Positions 1-15,290 of a stretch of 64,000 bases of DNA are shown here, in pieces. The notes beneath the pieces are model-generated. The model saw only the letters and a list, made by a program, of their open reading frames with translations. It made no database searches and was not told the DNA's origin. The DNA comes from Hymenoscyphus infarciens (taxonomy: Eukaryota; Ascomycota; Leotiomycetes; Helotiales; Helotiaceae), in NCBI GenBank assembly GCA_001414345.1, contig LLCB01000070.1, forward strand, positions 1 to 64,000, written 5' to 3'. A program made the position numbers and the translations under genes. Position 1 is the stretch's first letter, and each line of letters begins with the position of its first letter.

Positions 1-1340
1 AGTAGAGAATTAGCTTATAATAGCTACTAAACCTTATTACTCTTATTCTCTACTTAGTAGAGAATTAGACTAAGCTAGGTATTATAGTACTATTACTTCT
101 ATTCTCTACTTAGTAGAGAATTAGACTAACCTATTTACTAAAGTATACTATTTCTATTCTCTACTTAGTAGAGAATTAGACTAAACCTTTTACTAAAGCG
201 TACTACTCTTATTCTCTACTTAATAGAGAATTAGACTAGGCTAGCTATTATATCTCTTCTACTCTTATTCTCTACTAAGTAGAGAATTAGCTTATAATAG
301 CTACTAAACCTTATTACTCTTATTCTCTACTTAGTAGAGAATTAGACTAAGCTAGGTATTATAGTACTATTACTTCTATTCTCTACTTAGTAGAGAATTA
401 GCTTATAATAGCTACTAAACCTTATTACTCTTATTCTCTACTTAGTAGAGAATTAGACTAAGCTAGGTATTATAGTACTATTACTTCTATTCTCTACTTA
501 GTATAGAATTAGCTTATAATAGCTACTAAACCTTATTACTCTTATTCTCTACTTAGTAGAGAATTAGACTAAGCTAGGTATTATAGTACTATTACTTCTA
601 TTCTCTATTTAATAGAGAATTAGCTTATAATAGCAACTAAAGCTTATTACTCTTATTCTCTACTTAGTAGAGAATTAGACTAAGCTAGGTATTATAGTAC
701 TAAAACTTCTATTCCCTACTTAGTAGAGAATTAGACTAAACTTTTTACTAAAGTATACTACTCCTATTCTCTACTTAGTAGAGAATTAGACTAAGCTAGC
801 TATTATAGCTCTTTTATACTTATTCTCTACTTAGTAGAGAATTAGACTAAGCTAGCTATTATATCTCTTCTACTCTTATTCTCTACTAAGTAGAGAATTA
901 GCTTATAATAGCTACTAAACCTTATTACTCTTATTCTCTACTTAGTAGAGAATTAGACTAAGGTAGCTATTATAGCTCTATTACTCCTATTCTCTATTTA
1001 GTAGAGAATTAGACTAAACTATTTACTAAAGCTTATTACTTCTATTCTCTACTTAGTAGAGAATTAGACTAAACTATTTACTAAAGCTTATTACTCTTAT
1101 TCTCTACTTAGTAAAGAATTAGACTAAACTATTTATAATATCTCTTTTACTCTTATTCTTAACTTAGTAGATAATTAGACTAAGCTAGCTATTATAGCTC
1201 TTTTACTCCTATTTACTACTAAGTAGAGAATAAGGCTAGATTATTCTTTATAATATATTACTCTTAATATCTACTAAGTAGAGAATTACTCTAAGATTAG
1301 CTATTTTAGCTTATTACTCTTATTATCTACTAAGTTAATA
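1..1340 (+). repeat. Tandem satellite array, ~55-bp unit with palindromic core (array 1)
   Basis: About two dozen units follow one another with a spacing of 55-56 bp (core starts near 46, 101, 156, 211 and 267). Each unit carries a near-perfect palindrome: half-site ATTCTCTACT, one central A/T, then the complementary half-site. The ~34-bp interval varies among a few recurring types (GACTAAGCTAG..., GCTTATAATAGC..., GACTAAACTATTTAC...). The array is already running at base 1, so its left edge is outside the window. Units become degenerate from about 1,200 and stop near 1,340. CA and TG dinucleotides are almost absent, so the present consensus is a mutated one. Confidence 0.95.
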
Positions 1341-4300
1341 TATAAAATTAGAAAATAAGTTATAAAGCTACTACGCTTTAGTGCTCCTATTATTTAGACA
1401 TTAGGCTTACTAGATATTAAGAACTACTTTTAATATAAACTAGTTCTTTTTTATTACTATTATTCGTTAGTAGTAAAAGAATAGATATCTCTTAATATAT
1501 ATATATCTATTAAAACGACTATAATCTTACCTTCTCTTATATTTATACTATAGTTTAAAACTAAAATTTAAAATCTAAGCTACTATTACTAATATCTTTT
1601 AGTAGTATCGATTCTAAACTATAGCTACTTAGATTTAAATAACGATTATAAGCTAGACTAGTTTTCTATAAGATCGTACTAGAGAACTATTTAAATTACT
1701 CTTATCTTTTATTCTCTTTTAATTTAATAACCTTTATATAATAATTAACCTAGTACTAAATATATATACTTATATTTAAAAGATATTATAGAAAATAAGC
1801 GTTACTAGTTATTATCTATTCGTAGAACCTATCTTTATTAAATATTCTAAGCTTATAATTACTAGGATTTATTAAATATTTTAGTTTTATAATTATCTAT
1901 ATATAATAGTATTATCTTATAGAAAATAGGCTAATAGAGTTAGTAGAGTAAGTAGAAGAGGTATCTAGTACTAGGTAGTAAGTAAATAAGTAAGATAAAG
2001 AAAAAAGAAAGATATATACTAAATTTATACTAGTCTCTAGGCTTATAAGAACTAGATAACTAGTAATAAATTAGAATTATAGCTAAAACTAAAGGATATA
2101 TTAGTATTTTAGAGAAGAGATAGATTACTTCCTTAGATAGTAGATTAGTAGTAGAGTATTAAATTTAAGAATTAAGAAGAAGCTTAAACTTACTATATTA
2201 TAAGGTAACTAGTTCACTTACCTATATAACCTTATCTTATAGTTCGTCTAGGTTCCTTATATATAAGATCTCTAACTATACTTAATAATACTATTTATCT
2301 TATTCTAATTTATTCTTATTATTATACTTATCTAAAAAACTAGAAAAGTATACTCTTATACTAGCTTTCTTATTTATAGATTTACTATATTTAATAAAGC
2401 TACTTTTAGTAAAACTAGGTAGTATATTTAGTAATAGTAAAGAGTCTTTTATAAGTATAATAGAAAGTTAACTCTATTTACTTTTAAGTATCTCTCTAGA
2501 TACTAATACCTCTTAGATAATTATTAATTCTTTAATTAAGAGGATAACAATTACTAGTAGGAATACGCTAATAAAGAAGAGAGAGATAATAGATCTAAGT
2601 AAGATTAGGAAGATATTATTATTTAGTCTACTTAAGAAACCTAAATAAATTATACTAATTAAGAAGTATATAAATCTAATTAGACTAAGATAATACTACT
2701 TCTTAGCTAAGTCTTATTTAATAAATACTTCTACTACTTATAGCTATCTTAGTATATATTATCTATATCTAAAGTTATATATTATACTCTTAGTATATCT
2801 TAAATTATCTTTATAAAGCCTTTTAATACTTATTAGATAATACTTATAAAGTAAGTATTATATATTATAGTTATAAGTATATAAGACTATATATAGTTAT
2901 TAAAGATAGATTTTTCCTAAGTAGTCTAATTTCGTCTAAGTATATATTTAATATTAAATTACTTAAGCTTTTCTATAATATTTCTATAATAGGTAAGCTA
3001 TTATAATTTTTATAGACTACTAGTTTCTAAAGATATATTATATACTATACTTATTATTATATTCTTAATCTTAAAAAGAGCTAGAGATATATATACTATA
3101 ATTAGCTCTATTCTAAGAAGATATATTAAGAAATGTTTAATAGCTAAGTTATATTAGTATCTAAAGAGAATAGTTAGACTATTTTACTATCTTTATAATA
3201 CGTCTACCTAGCTTACTTCTTTTAAGAGCCTAGTAATACTAGGCTTAAAAACCTATATAACTAGGGCTAAGATAGTAATTTTTAGTAAAAAAAGAAAGTA
3301 AGAAAAGAGTAACTACTTTATTTAAAAATAATCTATTAGTAAATTCTTTATATAAGACCTAGATTTAATACTAATTATATCTTAAACTTTAGCTAAGTAT
3401 TAAGTCCTCTCTTTAGTATAGAACTATATCTTAACTATCTTCTAAAACCTAATAGTAGGGTATTAAGTACTATAAACCCCTCTATTATTATAATATTAAG
3501 TTCTAAATATACTCTAAGAGTATTAAGTCTTATATATTCTCTTATTAGCTAAGTATTAAATTCTATCTAACTATAATACTAGATACTTATACTACTTTTA
3601 AGTAGTAGCTATAGAAAAGAAGAGTTAAGACAAGTTTAAGAGCTTAGACTAAATAAGCCTAATAAATGCTATTTACTACTATAGTACTATACTACGATTA
3701 ATTAATTTATATTATAGTAAGATATTTTAAGTTATAACCTACCTTCCTTAATTAATCTTTAATAAACTTCTAAGTAACGTATATATTATCTTCTAATATA
3801 ATATTATATATAAGTATATATTATATATTAATTAATTCTACTCTAATATTATAAGTTAAGTATAATTTATAATAAATATATTCTATTAATACTTATATAC
3901 GTTATTCTATTAACTATACTAGGGCCTAAGTTAGACGTTATACCTTAGTCTTAGAGATAGTAAAGAGGTTAAACACAATTAGTTTATAAAAAGCTACTTA
4001 GTCTTAATATATTATATATTATCTACTTTATTAAAAGAAACTATTCTTAATATATAAATAAAATATATTAGTCTTTAGTAGTAAGAGGAACTTAGTAAGT
4101 TTCTTAATAAAAGATATTAGAAAATAGAAGTACTTCTTTTAAAATTAAAGAATATTATTCTAGAAATAAGGAGTTACTTAATCTACTAGAAACTTATAAG
4201 TATAGAGGAGAATATAAAGACTATACTTAGTATTTATTAAGATATTTAATAATAGTAGTTTACTAAGAAGTATAAGGCTAAGCTAAAGGTAAAGGATTAG

Positions 4301-5770
4301 AGGCTATTTTATAAGTTAAATAGACTTTTAGTCTATAAGAAATAATACTAATTAGAGTTTAAACGTCTAAGTAAACTCGAGTATTAAGATAAAATAAAAG
4401 AAGTTTTAAAGACTATAGTAAAGGTAGATATTCTTCTACTTCTTCTCTTCTCTCTTAGACATTCTTATAAGAAGTAATACTAATACTAAGATAATCTATA
4501 GTCTTCTAAGAAACCTCTTTTTTAGTATATATCTAGGCGCTAATCTATAAGTAGTTTACTTAAGAATATATAAATATTATTAGATATTAAATTTTAAAAA
4601 ACTAAGTCGTTATATAGTAATTAGCTTCTAGAAAGTATAAATCATATATAGTATAATAAGTTATAGACTTATTATTAGCTTAAAGTAGTAATTTAAGCTT
4701 ATTATAAGCTTACTACTTAATAAGTTTAAGAAGTCTAAAATATTTAGAATTATATTAATATAAGAGGTATAAAGAAGTTTATACTTTATATAAAGGCCTT
4801 ATTTTATTATCTTCTACTCTTATAAAAGAAAGCTTATAAAGTTAAAAAGTTATAGAAAGAGTTATTTAAGAGCTAACTATAAGTTAAGCTTATTTTATTA
4901 TAAGCGTTTAGTCTAGTAATATTAAAAGAGGAAGTAGGTTCTCTTAAGTTTTTTTCCTTTCTAGGTTTTTAGAAGATTAAGATACTATTTAATTCTTACT
5001 CTTATTTATAGAAGTACTAATTCTATAATAATCTATAGTTAAATTAATAAATATAGCTATATAAAGTTACTCTTAGTACTTACTTATAAGTTTTAGAGGA
5101 GAATAATCTAAGAAAGTCTATTAGCTTCTCTAATAATATTTAAATTCTATTAAGTATTAATATAATATAGTACTATAATAAAGCTATTAAAGAAATTAAC
5201 TTTTTAAAGCTTAAATAGAAGTATATTAGATACTAGGTATATAATACTCTTAATTCCTTAATAATCTCTTAAAATAAATTTTTAATATAGTAAGAGAAGT
5301 ATTTATAAAAGATATATATTATAAAGAGAGTTCTAACCGTAGAGTTACTATTAAACTATAAAAGGGATTTTAAGAATATATTCTATAAGAAAAAGCTTTA
5401 AAGTATATTATCTTTTAATATTTATAATATATATTACTAATATATACTAATAAATTATTAACTATAATAAATAAAATATAAGTACTATTTAAAATAGTAC
5501 TAGTTTATTCCTTATAATAAGATTATTATAATTTAGATTCTTTTAAAGATAAGAATAAGAATAAGAATAATAAAATAAATAATAAACTAATAAGAGACTA
5601 TATAGAGTATCTAGAAAATACTTATTATACTACTTAAAATAACTAGGTTAAGAAACTTTTATATAATAGCTAAGAAGCCTAAAACAATTAGTTATATAAC
5701 GCGATTCTTTTCTAAATAGTATTATAATACCTTAAAAGACTAATACCTCTCTATTAATTACTTTTTAAAA

Positions 5771-5970
5771 TCACCTCCTACCTCCTCCTTTTATAACCTA
5801 AATATAGTATAGTAATAATACTATTAAAAACAAATATACTTAAACTCTATAAATCGCTCTTTAAATCTTACCTCTTACTTTCTCCTCCTTCTACTACTTA
5901 AATATAGTAAAGTAATACCTTAAAAAACAAATACTCTTAAACTCTATAAATTACTCTTTAAATATTACTC
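5771..5970. repeat. Tandem duplication of ~100 bp in the RIP block
   Basis: Two adjacent copies share a CCTCCT-rich start, then AAATATAGTA, a run like AAAAACAAATA, CTTAAACTCTATAAAT and CTCTTTAAAT. They differ mainly by transitions, as expected after RIP of a repeat. A looser TTATATACTACT repetition follows between about 6,100 and 6,230. Confidence 0.7.
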
Positions 5971-8574
5971 TTAGTCTATATAAATCGTAGCTTTATTAAG
6001 TATTTCTATTAAAGGCCTTTCTTTTAGTTAAGATTAAATTAAATAATTTAGTTATAGAGAATAAGGCTAATAGTACGTTACTCTCTAAGGTATTTAAAGA
6101 TAGCTCTAATTATATACTACTTTATAAGATATTTAAGAAGAATAGTATAGATTATATACTACTCTTAGAATTACTTAGAGAAGACGGTTATATATTAAGC
6201 TTTAAAGACAGTTATATACTACTTTCTAAAACATTTTATAAGAACTAGAATAAAATATATAAGTTGTCTAAAAGTATAGTTTATTTAAGAATATCTAAAA
6301 AGCTATTATAATAAAGTATTAAATAGTTAAATTTTAATAAGTATTTTAATTAAATATTTATTATATAAACCTTTTAAATAGTTTTAATACCTAAGAAAGA
6401 ATTAATCGAATATTTAAGAATAAAAAAGGAAACCTAATATATTAGTTAATATAGAGTATAAAGTAAGCTATATATATATACCTTTTATATTAGAGGTTTT
6501 AATATCTCTTTTATTCTTTAAGCTATAGTAATTAGAATAGTAGTATATAGAGAATTAAAAAAGAAGTATTTAAAAATTCTAAATTTAAGAGTAGTAAATT
6601 AGAAGGTTCTCTTTTATTTAATATATAACTCTTCTTATAGCTTATAATAATAACTTTTATTAATATAAGCTTAGAAATAAGGAACTCTTAACTTTAAATT
6701 ATAAAATACTAAGAGTAGGCGAAGTTTAGTAATAGAATAGTATTTATATTAAAAAGCTATTAGCTTATTATAAGTAAAGTTAGTAATAATATATTTTTAA
6801 ATTAGAATAGAATTAAACCTTTTAAACCTAAATCCTAATATTATTATAAATAGTACTATAAGTACTCTATCTTATAACCTTATATCTTAAAAGTTATATA
6901 CTAAGTAGATAATATACTAAATATTCTCTAATTATATACTATAAAATATATTACTTATACTATCTTATTTATTATTATTATTATAGTTAAGAGTACTAAA
7001 AGATACGCTTTATAAGAGTATATTTAAATGTTTTATCTTCTATTTAAGAGAGTATATATATAGACTTTAGAAAGAGTATACTTATAAAATAGACTTAATC
7101 GATTTACTTACTAATAGTTCTATTATTTTAGATACTAGTAGCTTAGTTAACTAATAATAATAGATATATATTATAGACTTATCTTATAGGTATATATAGA
7201 GTTAGCTATTATTATATACTAGATATATTATAGATATTATTTAGTTATACGCCTAGAATTTAGTTATATAGCTTAACTCTAATAATAGCTATACTAGACG
7301 TTCTTTTCTAGGCAGTAGCTAAATTATTAGTAAATATAAGCTAGGTAAGTATAAAAGAGCTACTATTCCCTTCTACCTTCTTATCTTAATATAAAGAGTC
7401 TAAAGAGTCTATAGAGTTTATAAAGTCTATAAAGTCTATAAAATATATATAAAATACTAGAATCTACTACCTAACGCTACTAATTATAGAGAGAATATAG
7501 CTTAGATATCTTAAGAATTAAAATTCCTTTAATTACTAGAATAAACGCTAATTAAGTAGAGTACTTAATACTAGTAAAGTTCTTAGCTCTATATTTACTT
7601 TTTATAAAAAGTTCTAATTACTTCTTTTATTTCCTTTATTATTCTTATTTAATATCTCCTTTTTCTTACTACTATATTTACTTTACTAATAGTTATAGCT
7701 TCTTATACTTCTTAGATCTACTATATAAGATTCTTAGAAATATTCTAGCTTAATTCTATTAGATCTAAAGTAAATATATATATATTAATATAAGTATATA
7801 TTTAAGTAGTTATTTATATATAAGTTAATAGTATAGAAGCTATAAAATTAAGTATCTATCTTCTAGTATTTGTTTAATTATAGCTAGTCTTTAATATACT
7901 ATTACTTTTAATTAATAGCTAAATAGTATTATAGATAAAGAAGAGAAAAAGAAGAAGAGTTAAACCTAAATATACTCTAAATACTACTAAGAATTAGTTT
8001 AGTTAGCTCTCTTTTATTTATATATTATACCTCTTACTTTAATATATATATATAAGAATAATATAGAGATAATTCTATAAGTTTATTCTAGTTCTAAATT
8101 TAAGTTATTAATAGTAATAGGTATAGTAGTAGGTAGATAGATAGAAGTATTAAAAGCCTAGGTTATAGAGAGATATAGTATCTAAGCTTTAATACTAGCT
8201 AAGGTTTTTAATAGAAATACTACTATAAAGTAACTCTTAAGTAAGTTTTAAATAGAATTATTTTAGAAATTTTATTTTCTATATTCTAAATTAGTAGTTT
8301 AGTATCTATTTTAATAACCTAAGAGTAGTTTTACGTTTCTTAATTAGTATATTAATATATTATATATAAACTAGTTATATATAATTAAATTATAGCTATA
8401 AAGATAAGTTTATTTACTTCTTATCTTAGAAAGTAGAAAATATTTTTACTAAGCTTATTAAGCTTAAGTTAACCTCTAAAGTAATATATCTAAGATATTA
8501 TTCCTTAGAATAACTCTTACTAGATCTATCTTATATACTATAACTATACTATATAGTATTTAGTAAGATTACCT

Positions 8575-8800
8575 TTTATATTAACTCTTAAAGTATCTCT
8601 ACCTACTCTTACCTTCTCTAAAAATTATTAATTAATACTTATTATCTAATCTCTAAAGTATTCTTATCTACTCTTACCTTTTTTAAATATTATTAATTAA
8701 CTATTATCTAATCTTTAAAGCTATCTACTCTTATCTTCTCTAACTACTTTAAATATTAATAATTAATATTATAATATATCTTATTTAATCTTACTTTCTC
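8575..8800. repeat. Tandem repeat of ~75 bp in the RIP block
   Basis: About three degenerate units contain CTACTCTTACCTT, TAAATATTATTAATTAA and TTATCTAATCT in the same order. The last unit fades into AT-rich sequence. Confidence 0.65.
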
Positions 8801-11800
8801 TCTTAAATATATAATAGCTATATTACTAATAAACACTATTAAGATATTTCTAATACCTCTTTACCTACTTACTTTTAAATATATACTTTCTACTTAACTA
8901 ATTAATACTAGTAAGTTATTTATATTATAACTCTAGTTACTCTTACTTTCTCTTTAATAAATAACTTATTCTATTTTATAAATAAAATTATTAAGAAGCT
9001 TAAACTCTTACTTAATATTACTAATACTATCTACTAGTCTTTAAAGATTATTTATTATTTAAGATTTCCTTTATAACTATCTACTTTTTAAAATTACTTT
9101 TATAATAAAGTATATATATATATTAAATATCTTTTAGAAATTACTTCTACCTCTTCTTAAAATTAGGAAGTACTAGTACTAGATAATACTTTAGCCCTCC
9201 TACTATAATAATATAATACTACTCTTATATTAGTAATATTATACTATATTTAATATAGGTAAGTAATCTATAATATAATATACTTAAAAATAAGTTCTAA
9301 TAACACTTAGCTATAATACCTTTTTTTATCTTAAAAACCTCTACTAAGTTTTAGAAAGAATATAGTAATAAGCTTACCTAGGTAAATAAAGGTAAAAGAA
9401 TACTTAAAACCTCTAAAAGTAGTAGTACTTTAACTAGTTATAATTAGATTTTACTCTAAATAACTAGAAAATATTAAGAGTTAATTAATATAAGACCTAT
9501 TAGCTAAAAATATAACTTTATAAAGTTATAAGAGCTATTAGAGAAGCCTAATATAAAAAAATATTTAAAGTCTCTTTTTAATAAGACTTAGAGTAAAGAA
9601 TTACTTAAATATATATAAAGTAAAGCTTTTAAGACTTATTAAGTATTATTAGAATTACTTTAAAAGGTATTAGCTATAGTATTAAAAGAGGAAGATACTA
9701 AAGCTTTTATTAAGTAAGAAGACACGTTATTAAATAGTAACCTAGGTTTTATTATTAACCTTTCTAACTATAATAAAATATTAAATAAAGTAAGTAACCT
9801 AGTAAAAGATAATATAGATAAAGATAAGTAGAAGATTAAAGAGAGTAATAAGTTAAACTTAAGAAACGCCTTACTAAGTTATCTATATTAAACTATAGCT
9901 ATAGAGAACTCTCTTTATCTTAGTTAACTTAATTCTAATATCTTAATAGCTAATAGTACCTTTATTAATTCTAAATTAAAGTAAACTTTGGTTTTAAGCT
10001 ACTTTTATAAAGAAGTAAAGGTAACTTATAAACTAGAGCTATATATATAATCTCTTCTTAGAAGCTTCTAATTATTATTTATTAATTATATTCTATTAAG
10101 AGAATTCGGTCCTAACTATAAACTTAAGTTCTAAGTATTACTACTTAAAAACAAAATAGAGATAGAGAACCTTAAAATCTTAGTAATCTTTAATAGAGCC
10201 TTTTATTAGTTAATATACTATTTAGACTCTAGTTTTACTACTTTTAAAGCTACTAGTATTAATATTTTAGAAGAGAAAGCTAAGTTTATGTTTTTAGAAA
10301 TTTTAAATAGATATATAAAGCCTTATTATAGAATTAGAGCTTAAACCTAATTTAGTCTTAAGATATTTATATTTATAGTTTATAACTTATAAGAATTAGA
10401 GCTACTTAAAAAAGTAAGATAATAAGATTCTTAATATATAATTTTAATTATTTACTAATAAGTACTAGTATATATTTAACTATTATAACTAAAACTTAGG
10501 TAGCTTTCTACTATACTCTAATTACGTCTAAGTATATAAGTTATATTTAAATAGTAGATTTAAATAATCTTACTAAGTTTCTAACCTCTCTTTTATATCT
10601 TAAAATAGAAAGAACTAAGTACTTTAATCTAGAATACTTATTAGAATTTAAGCTAGCTATATTATATTAAGTTATAATTAGATAAAAGTATAGATTATAA
10701 ATATTTAAAGGTCTTAGTAGATAAATAAAAGTAAATTAATTACTATTTAGAGATATTAAGCATTTACTATTATATATATCACTAGTAGCTAAGAAGAAGC
10801 CTTTATTTATAGAAGATATTAAGTAGATAGAAAGAGTAGTATAACTAATAGTTTATTCTTTATTTACTACCTTTCTTATCTACTACTCTAATTTATAAGC
10901 TTATAGAAGTATATATACTTCTTCTTCTTCTTCTTTATCTTACTTTTATTACCTAGCTTATTTATAACTTAAGAGTTTAGTAGAAGTTAGAAAAGATGTC
11001 TTAGCTAGTCTTAAATCTAATAAGGAATTTAAAAGGAAATAAGACTTTATTCTTCTATTTATACTTATCTTCTTTTTTCTCTCTCTAAAACGTAATATAA
11101 TATAGTTAATAGATAGAAATTATTATTTATAAAAGTACTATTCTTCTTAACTTAGTAGAAATCTTTAAGTTTACTAAAAATAATACTCTTTAAAGTTTTA
11201 ACTACTTACCTTTTAATTAACTTTAAGCTACTTCTAGCTTCTCTAACCTACCTTTTATAATATCTAATTATAATATATCTTACCTTTTATAAATTACTTT
11301 ACTTATTTTAGAAGTTTTAAACTTTAACCTTTAAAAACAATCCTCTATAGTATAGTCTAATTTTACTATCTAAATTACTACTTAGATAAATTACTAATTC
11401 TATTACTTTAACTTTCCTTTATATTATATATAATTATCTACTATAAGTTATAGTATAATACTCTTTTTTTAGTAATAAGATTTAGTACTCTCTTAAATTA
11501 TAATTATAAACTATAGCTCTTTACCTTCTCTTTAAAGCCTACTACTCTATCTTATTAACTTATATTTAAAATAACGAATTTTAAAATAGTTAAAAATACT
11601 ATTAAGAGTATTCTAGAGTTCTTAGGTATTATAAGACTTATACTACTTATATATCTTACTAAGGTTTTAAAGAATATTACTTTTACTTATAAAAAGTAAA
11701 GTTTAACTATTTACCTTCTTAGACCTTATTAAATACTTTATTTATTTATAGTAGTTACTAAATCTTAATCCTAGTAATATATTATAGTAGTTATTAAAGC

Positions 11801-14800
11801 CTATAGTATTTACTTCTCTAGTTATTACTCTTCTTATAATTAAAACTTATATTCTTAGGTTCTTTTATACTATTATTCTTCTTATTATATTTATCTCTAG
11901 AAGTATTACTTATATTATTATTACTAGTTTAATATTCCTTATACTAATTCCTAAACTAGTCTTTTAATTTTCTAATTTTCTTAGAACTAGAACGTAGACT
12001 AAAACTCACTTAACTAGGTATAGACTAATTTAAAGATAATATTTATATTAAATTCTTTTAGACTTACTATTCTAAAAGGTAGTAATAACTTATATACTTA
12101 TTAGAAGACTTCTTTAAGTAGTTTTAGCCTAGAACTTAAGTAGCTCTAAGAGCTATAATATAGTAGTACTTTAAAGATAGCTTATAATATTAAAGGAATT
12201 TAGAGTAACTTAAATAGTTACTATTAAATAATAAATAATAACTCTTAGTACTTATTAGAATATAAAGACTTCTTAAGTTTTTCTAAGAAAAGAAAAGTAG
12301 TAATATTTTATCTAATAATTAACTATAAATTAAGTAGAACTTTATTAAAAATATATTATCTTATAAAATATCTTATAAAACTATTTAATTAAGACTATAA
12401 ATTATATAATCTTTACCTAGTATTTATAAATATTATAGAATAATAATAATAGTATTTATAATAATAAGTTAATTAAATTAAACTATAGAAATAATTAGAT
12501 TTTTATAAAAATAGTAACTTTCTAGTCCTTTATAGATAACACTTATATAATTAATCTACCTAGCTATATGTATTTCCTAGCTTATATACTACTTAGAATT
12601 TATAAATATAGCTCTTTCTTTAAACCTATTTAATATCTAGGTTAATTAAATTAAATATATATACTAATTAACTTATAAGATAATAAAGTAAATTAATTAC
12701 TAATTTATTTATCTTAACACTCTCTTCTTTAGCTATTTTAATATAGTATAAAAGAGTATAAGTAATAGTAATAACTAGATCTTTAGATTAAGTATAGTTA
12801 TTAAGAGTTTTATATTAGATAAGGTCTTTAAAAAATTTCTATAAGGCTTTAGTATAAATTAAGATAATAGTACTAATAAGGCTTATATTATTTATATCGT
12901 TTAGTTAAAGAATTATTAATTTAGAGATATAACTAGTACTTAAAAGTAAGTTAGCTTAATTATAATAATTAAAAGAACTAGCTATAATTATCTTAAAATA
13001 GAACGGTTTCTTATAAAATTTACTTAGCGTTTAATTAATCTATTTAAAAGATTAAATACTCTAGAAACTATTAGTATATAATATAGAGTATAAAATACTT
13101 ATATATATATCTTCTAATATAGTAATTTATTTATAATATTAAAGTTATAGTATTATTATTATAATATAATAAAGTAAAATATTAATACTTACCTTTAAAT
13201 CTATCTTATTACCTTACTACCTTACTACTCTACTAACTAACCTCTAAAATACTAAATTCTTTAGCCTCTCTAATATAATATCTTATAACTAACTATAATC
13301 TTATAAACGTTATACTCTTTTATATACTCTACCTTATTATAGTAGTTAAGTTACTATATTATAAACCTTAAATATTATCGCTTAGCTTTAGCCTTCTAAG
13401 TCTTTAGTTTACTTAGTAAGTAGTAATCCTAACTATAAACCTATACTTAGACTAACTAAGCTAGTTAGCTATTATATCTTATAAAATAAATAATATTAAA
13501 TAAGCTATAATAGATATACTTCTTATAAATAATAGAGAGGCAGCTAAGGTTAAGTTTAGTACTAATAGAGCTTCTAAATCTAAGTTCTTTAAAGCTTAGA
13601 GTAATATCTATATTTAGCTTTTCTCTTATTAGATGTTTCTAGTTAAAACTTAATATAAGTTTAATATAATTTATTAAGACTCTTCTAAACTTTAAAGCTT
13701 AGTCTATAAATAGAAGGCTCTTATTATATCTATATATACTATTAAGAAGAAGAAGAAGTAATTAGAAGCTATTATAAAGAGCTATAAAGACGTCCTTTAA
13801 TATAAGCTTATAAGAAAGAGTATTATAATAGTAAGTATTTATCTATTCTAGTATCTCTTAAGATTAGTAACTAATATATATTTCTAGATAAAAGGCTTTT
13901 ATAAAGTAGTAGAACTAAATATTAAGTAAATATAAGAAATATATAAGGTTAATTAACTATATTACTTTATCTTTTTAATAAGCTAAAATTATCTATAAGC
14001 TATAGTTAAGACTCTTAAATAAAAGTATTAATTTAATAATAATAATAGTACTCTAAAGAAGTCTTATAATAATAGTATTCCTATAACCTCTAAGAAGACT
14101 AGAGTTATTATTAAACTCGAAGACTTTAATAATAAAGAGATATAAGAAGTATTTAGTAATAGGTTTTTTTTAAAGTATTATATTAATAATAATGTTTTAT
14201 TAATAATTCTAAGTCTAAGTACTCTCTTAGTCTATATATTCTATAAACGTTCTTAGTACTATAGTATAAAGATCTTTTATATATAGTATTAGTAGTTTCT
14301 TAATACTTTCTCTTAATACTCTCTACTTCTTAAAAAGTACTTTTAATATATAGTATATAATTAGTAAGAGGTTATCTTATAAATAAGTAAAGTAGTTAAG
14401 ATAAATAAATTTATTTTAAAATATACTTATAAGTATCTAAAGCTTAAGTATAATATATAATAAGTATTATAATAATTATTAATTTCTCTTTTATCTAACC
14501 TTTATATAACTCTATATACCTAAACCCGCCTTTTAGTATAAGTTTATAAGATATATAAGGAGTTAGATAGAAGAGAAAACTTAACTACTAAGCTCTAGTC
14601 TATTAACTATTTTATTATTATTTTTTAAGTATATATACTTCTTTTAAATAACTTATAATTATTCTAGCTAATTATCTAGCTTAATTATGTTTTATCTCTA
14701 GAGTATTTAAAGTATAAATTTATATTTATATTTAAATAAGTAGTATTATTATATTAAGTCTCTAATAAATAATCTAAAAACTATATAAAAGAAGGACTAT

Positions 14801-15169
14801 ATTTAAGTACTTAAGTACTTTATAGTTAAGTTTAAGGATTTTCCTTACTCTAAACTCTATATATACTCTTTTATTATATTAGATTAGTTATAGTTATATT
14901 AGAGTCTTTATTAGAAGAGCTTCTATAATTTAAAGACTATATAAAGTAATAATTTAATTTAAGTACTTAACTTTATAGCTATGTTTAAGGATCTCTTATA
15001 CTTTAAACTCTATAAATACTCTTCTAAATTACTAAATTAATAGTAGATACTAGTTTATAGGTTTTATTAAAAAGACTTCTATATTCTAAAGATCCTACTA
15101 AAAAGGAAGAATTATATTTAAATATTTAAAAAGTTAAGAGTTATTTTTTAATATTTAGAGTTATATTCT

Positions 15170-15290
15170 TCTACTTATTACTATTCTCTTAAGAAATACT
15201 ATTACTATTCTTTTAAGGATTTCTATTATAATTCTCTTAGGAATTCCTATTACTATTCTCTTAGGAATTCCTCTTATTATCTACTAGAGT
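15170..15290. repeat. Minisatellite of ~25-27 bp in the RIP block
   Basis: Four to five units of the form ATTCTCTTAGGAATTCCTATT, the first ones diverged (TTAAGAAATACTATT, TTTAAGGATTTCTATT). The unit contains a GGAATTCC palindrome in its best-preserved copies. Confidence 0.7.

Noticed and set aside
1..1340. CRISPR-like pattern of short palindromic repeats with regular spacing
   Set aside because: The intervals are themselves a few recurring types, not unique spacers, and the surrounding genes are eukaryotic with introns. It is a satellite.
1..1340. Telomere or subtelomere at the left window edge
   Set aside because: No TTAGGG-type repeats in either orientation; the array simply continues beyond base 1.
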